Of a DNA stretch of 64,000 nt, positions 62,320 to 64,000 are shown one piece after another (the stretch's first letter is position 1; each line of letters opens with the position of its first letter). This DNA comes from Limnomonas spitsbergensis. Taxonomy: Eukaryota > Chlorophyta > Chlorophyceae > Chlamydomonadales. The notes under the pieces were generated by a model. That model was not told the DNA's origin. It did no database searches and saw only the letters and a list, made by a program, of their open reading frames with translations. The stretch spans positions 3,038,001 through 3,102,000 of the forward strand of contig JAYJMM010000041.1 in NCBI GenBank assembly GCA_037349105.1, given 5' to 3'. The position numbers and the translations under genes are program-made.

Positions 62320-63930
62320 CACTGGTCCTGTGCCTTGCACCAGAGGCATCAAGCAGGGCTGTCCTCTGAGCCCTCTGCTATTTAGTCTTAATCTCAGCGA
62401 CCTACCAGCCATGCTCGCAGCCAAGTGCCCGGCAGAGGGCATCGCGCTACAGGCGGGGCGACAGCTTTGTATGCGGTCGACCTTTCCCTGCTAGCCCGCA
62501 CCCCAGCAGGGCTGCAGCGCATGCTTGATGCCTAGCATGAGTATGCGGCACGTAAACATCTTCAGGTCCATGTCTATAAGACAGAGATCATGGATTTTGG
62601 CAGCCGCTTAACAGCGCAGCGCCGACAGCCAGCCCATGTGTGCGTGTACGGCCCTGACCGCGCTGCGCTGAAGCGTGTCCAAGAATTCAAGGTCTTGGGC
62701 ATCATTCTGCACGATTGCGGCAGCTTGAAGAGAGCCATGCAGGGTAGAGAGGCGCCTTAGGCTGCCGCGCTGCACCGCCTTCGCCGCATGGCCGCCAAGG
62801 TGCGCCTAAGGCACCATCTACGTACACGCATCAGGTTGTCAGCTATTTACGCAGCGCCTGCGGTCAACAAACGGCGTCGTGGTGTGGGCCACCAGCCACC
62901 TCCGGTCGCGGCAATGATGCAGTCCAGCCTGCTTCAGCACTTGCGCCGGGCTGCGGCGCTACCCGCATCAGCCGCCAACTGGGGGGTCCTGAGAGAGCTG
63001 TAGATCCAGCCATTAAAGCGAGACTGGTGGACCCATATCCTCCGCTCTTACAATGCAGCGTTGGCACCGGCAGCACAGCAAGACAGCCCTCTAATGGCTG
63101 AGGCCATGGCAGCAGATATGCAGCTGGCAGTCAGCCAGGGCACTGGAGGATGCACCTGGTGCTGTGATCTGCTGGGAACACTGGAAGAGCTGGAGCGGGG
63201 GGCAGCCGCCCCCAAATTGCGCGAGGCAGCAGCTGACCTACAGCGCCTGCTCGTCACAGAGTTGTTGGCTCTTGTTGACGCAGCCTACGAGCAGGTGCAA
63301 CAAGCTGCGGGGGGGAACCCAGGGACCCTACCATCGAGCATAGGTCTGCGGCGACCTACCACGCCTGGTTCAGACCACAGCGAGCGCCGTACTGGCTGAC
63401 ACAAGCCAGGAGCCGCACCAGCACGAGGGAGTGTGCTTGTGTGCGCACAAATTTGCGACTACGGCTTGGCGTGATCAGCACGGCTGACACCCGAGGACGG
63501 CGCAGCGGCCAGCGGAGAGAGGCACGCTACTGCCAACGATGCTGGACAAGGGGTGCTGGCAAGCATGTAGGGGGATGCACTACATGCTTGCTTCCAATGC
63601 GCGTGTGTCAGGGAGCAGCTACGGTAGCATGGGTGGGCAGGTCCCCCGCACGGTGCCACGGACTTTCACCAGCTGTACTAGGCCGGGCAGGTAAAGGATG
63701 CACTTGCTTTTTTGGACGCGGTTGTAGACTTTGTTGAGGGTTAGTTGCTAGAGGAGCTCAGATGCCGTCGGACTTGTTTGCCTTTCCGGCCTCTTTTTGT
63801 TCCTATATTTGGTGTTCCTTCTTCCTTTTAGGTTTTCTTTTTTCCCATCTGAATAGTTGGGCGCCCAAGCGGCCGAGTTTTCTTGTACATGGTTCAGAGG
63901 TGTAACGTCATTGGCATTTTTTTCTCTGAT
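62320..63930 (+). pseudogene. LINE copy 2: reverse transcriptase C-terminal half, inactivated
   Basis: Begins inside the reverse transcriptase at GIKQGCPLSPLLFSLNLSDL (62345) and continues LYAVDLSLLA (62467), where the catalytic YADD has become YAVD. The rest parallels the 34-kb copy (VHVYKTEIMDFGSRL, RRMAAKVRLRHHL, GVLREL, VSQGTGGCTWCCDLLGTLEE), but in-frame stops and shifts occur, for example at 62537, 62758 and 63001. The 3' end ends CAGAGGTGTAACGTCATTG near 63917, as in copy 1. Confidence 0.75.
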
Positions 63931-64000
63931 GCCTTCTCTCTTGAGTTTCCTAGCAGGCTTCTTGTTTGCCGACGTGGCCGAGCTTTATTGTTTTGAGCAG

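Overview
The window looks like nuclear DNA of a green alga (Chlorophyta, most likely Chlamydomonadales/Volvocales). It is GC-rich with very many introns, Ala/Gln-rich disordered proteins, a plant/algal-type TOM40 and a dense mix of LINE, Ty3/gypsy, Helitron-like, Mutator-like and MITE elements. The clade is inferred from general character; no database search was possible.

Layout. (1) 96-11650, minus strand: the 5' six exons of one large gene, rebuilt from matching splice phases. It encodes about 1,130 residues of disordered sequence followed by the start of a CDKL-type protein kinase domain, and runs off the left edge. Its introns are filled with minisatellites. (2) 11651-14192: intergenic DNA with retroelement scraps. 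(3) 14203-21016: a 6.8-kb Mutator-like element with long terminal inverted repeats and a perfect 10-bp target-site duplication; its right arm is split by a 1.66-kb insertion. (4) 21297-31106, plus strand: TOM40, the mitochondrial outer-membrane import pore, in four exons (325 aa), starting 280 bp from the transposon edge. (5) 31107-35630: two adjacent MITEs, minus-strand exon fragments and a 5'-truncated LINE. (6) 36135-39060 and 58897-61330: two paralogous coiled-coil genes of unknown function with shared 3' halves and 3' flanks. (7) 39892-40896, minus: an unknown gene. (8) 41830-44279: 3' part of a Ty3/gypsy element whose integrase is followed by a PHD finger and a methyltransferase-like domain. 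(9) 45845-47600: RNase H/zinc-knuckle end of a LINE with a tail shared by dispersed short repeats. (10) 47690-53100: three unrecognised genes. (11) 54690-57720: broken Helitron-type helicase between long direct repeats. (12) 61330-64000: AT-rich repeats and a second broken LINE.

Main observation. In TOM40, the kinase gene and the gene at 40 kb, splice junctions have been copied in tandem into the neighbouring introns, exon end and splice site together. The copies range from one decoy to 32 homogenised 100-bp units. Donor-side arrays carry exon 3' end plus GT; acceptor-side arrays carry pyrimidine tract, AG and exon 5' end. This looks like a recurrent process that grows introns from their own junctions.
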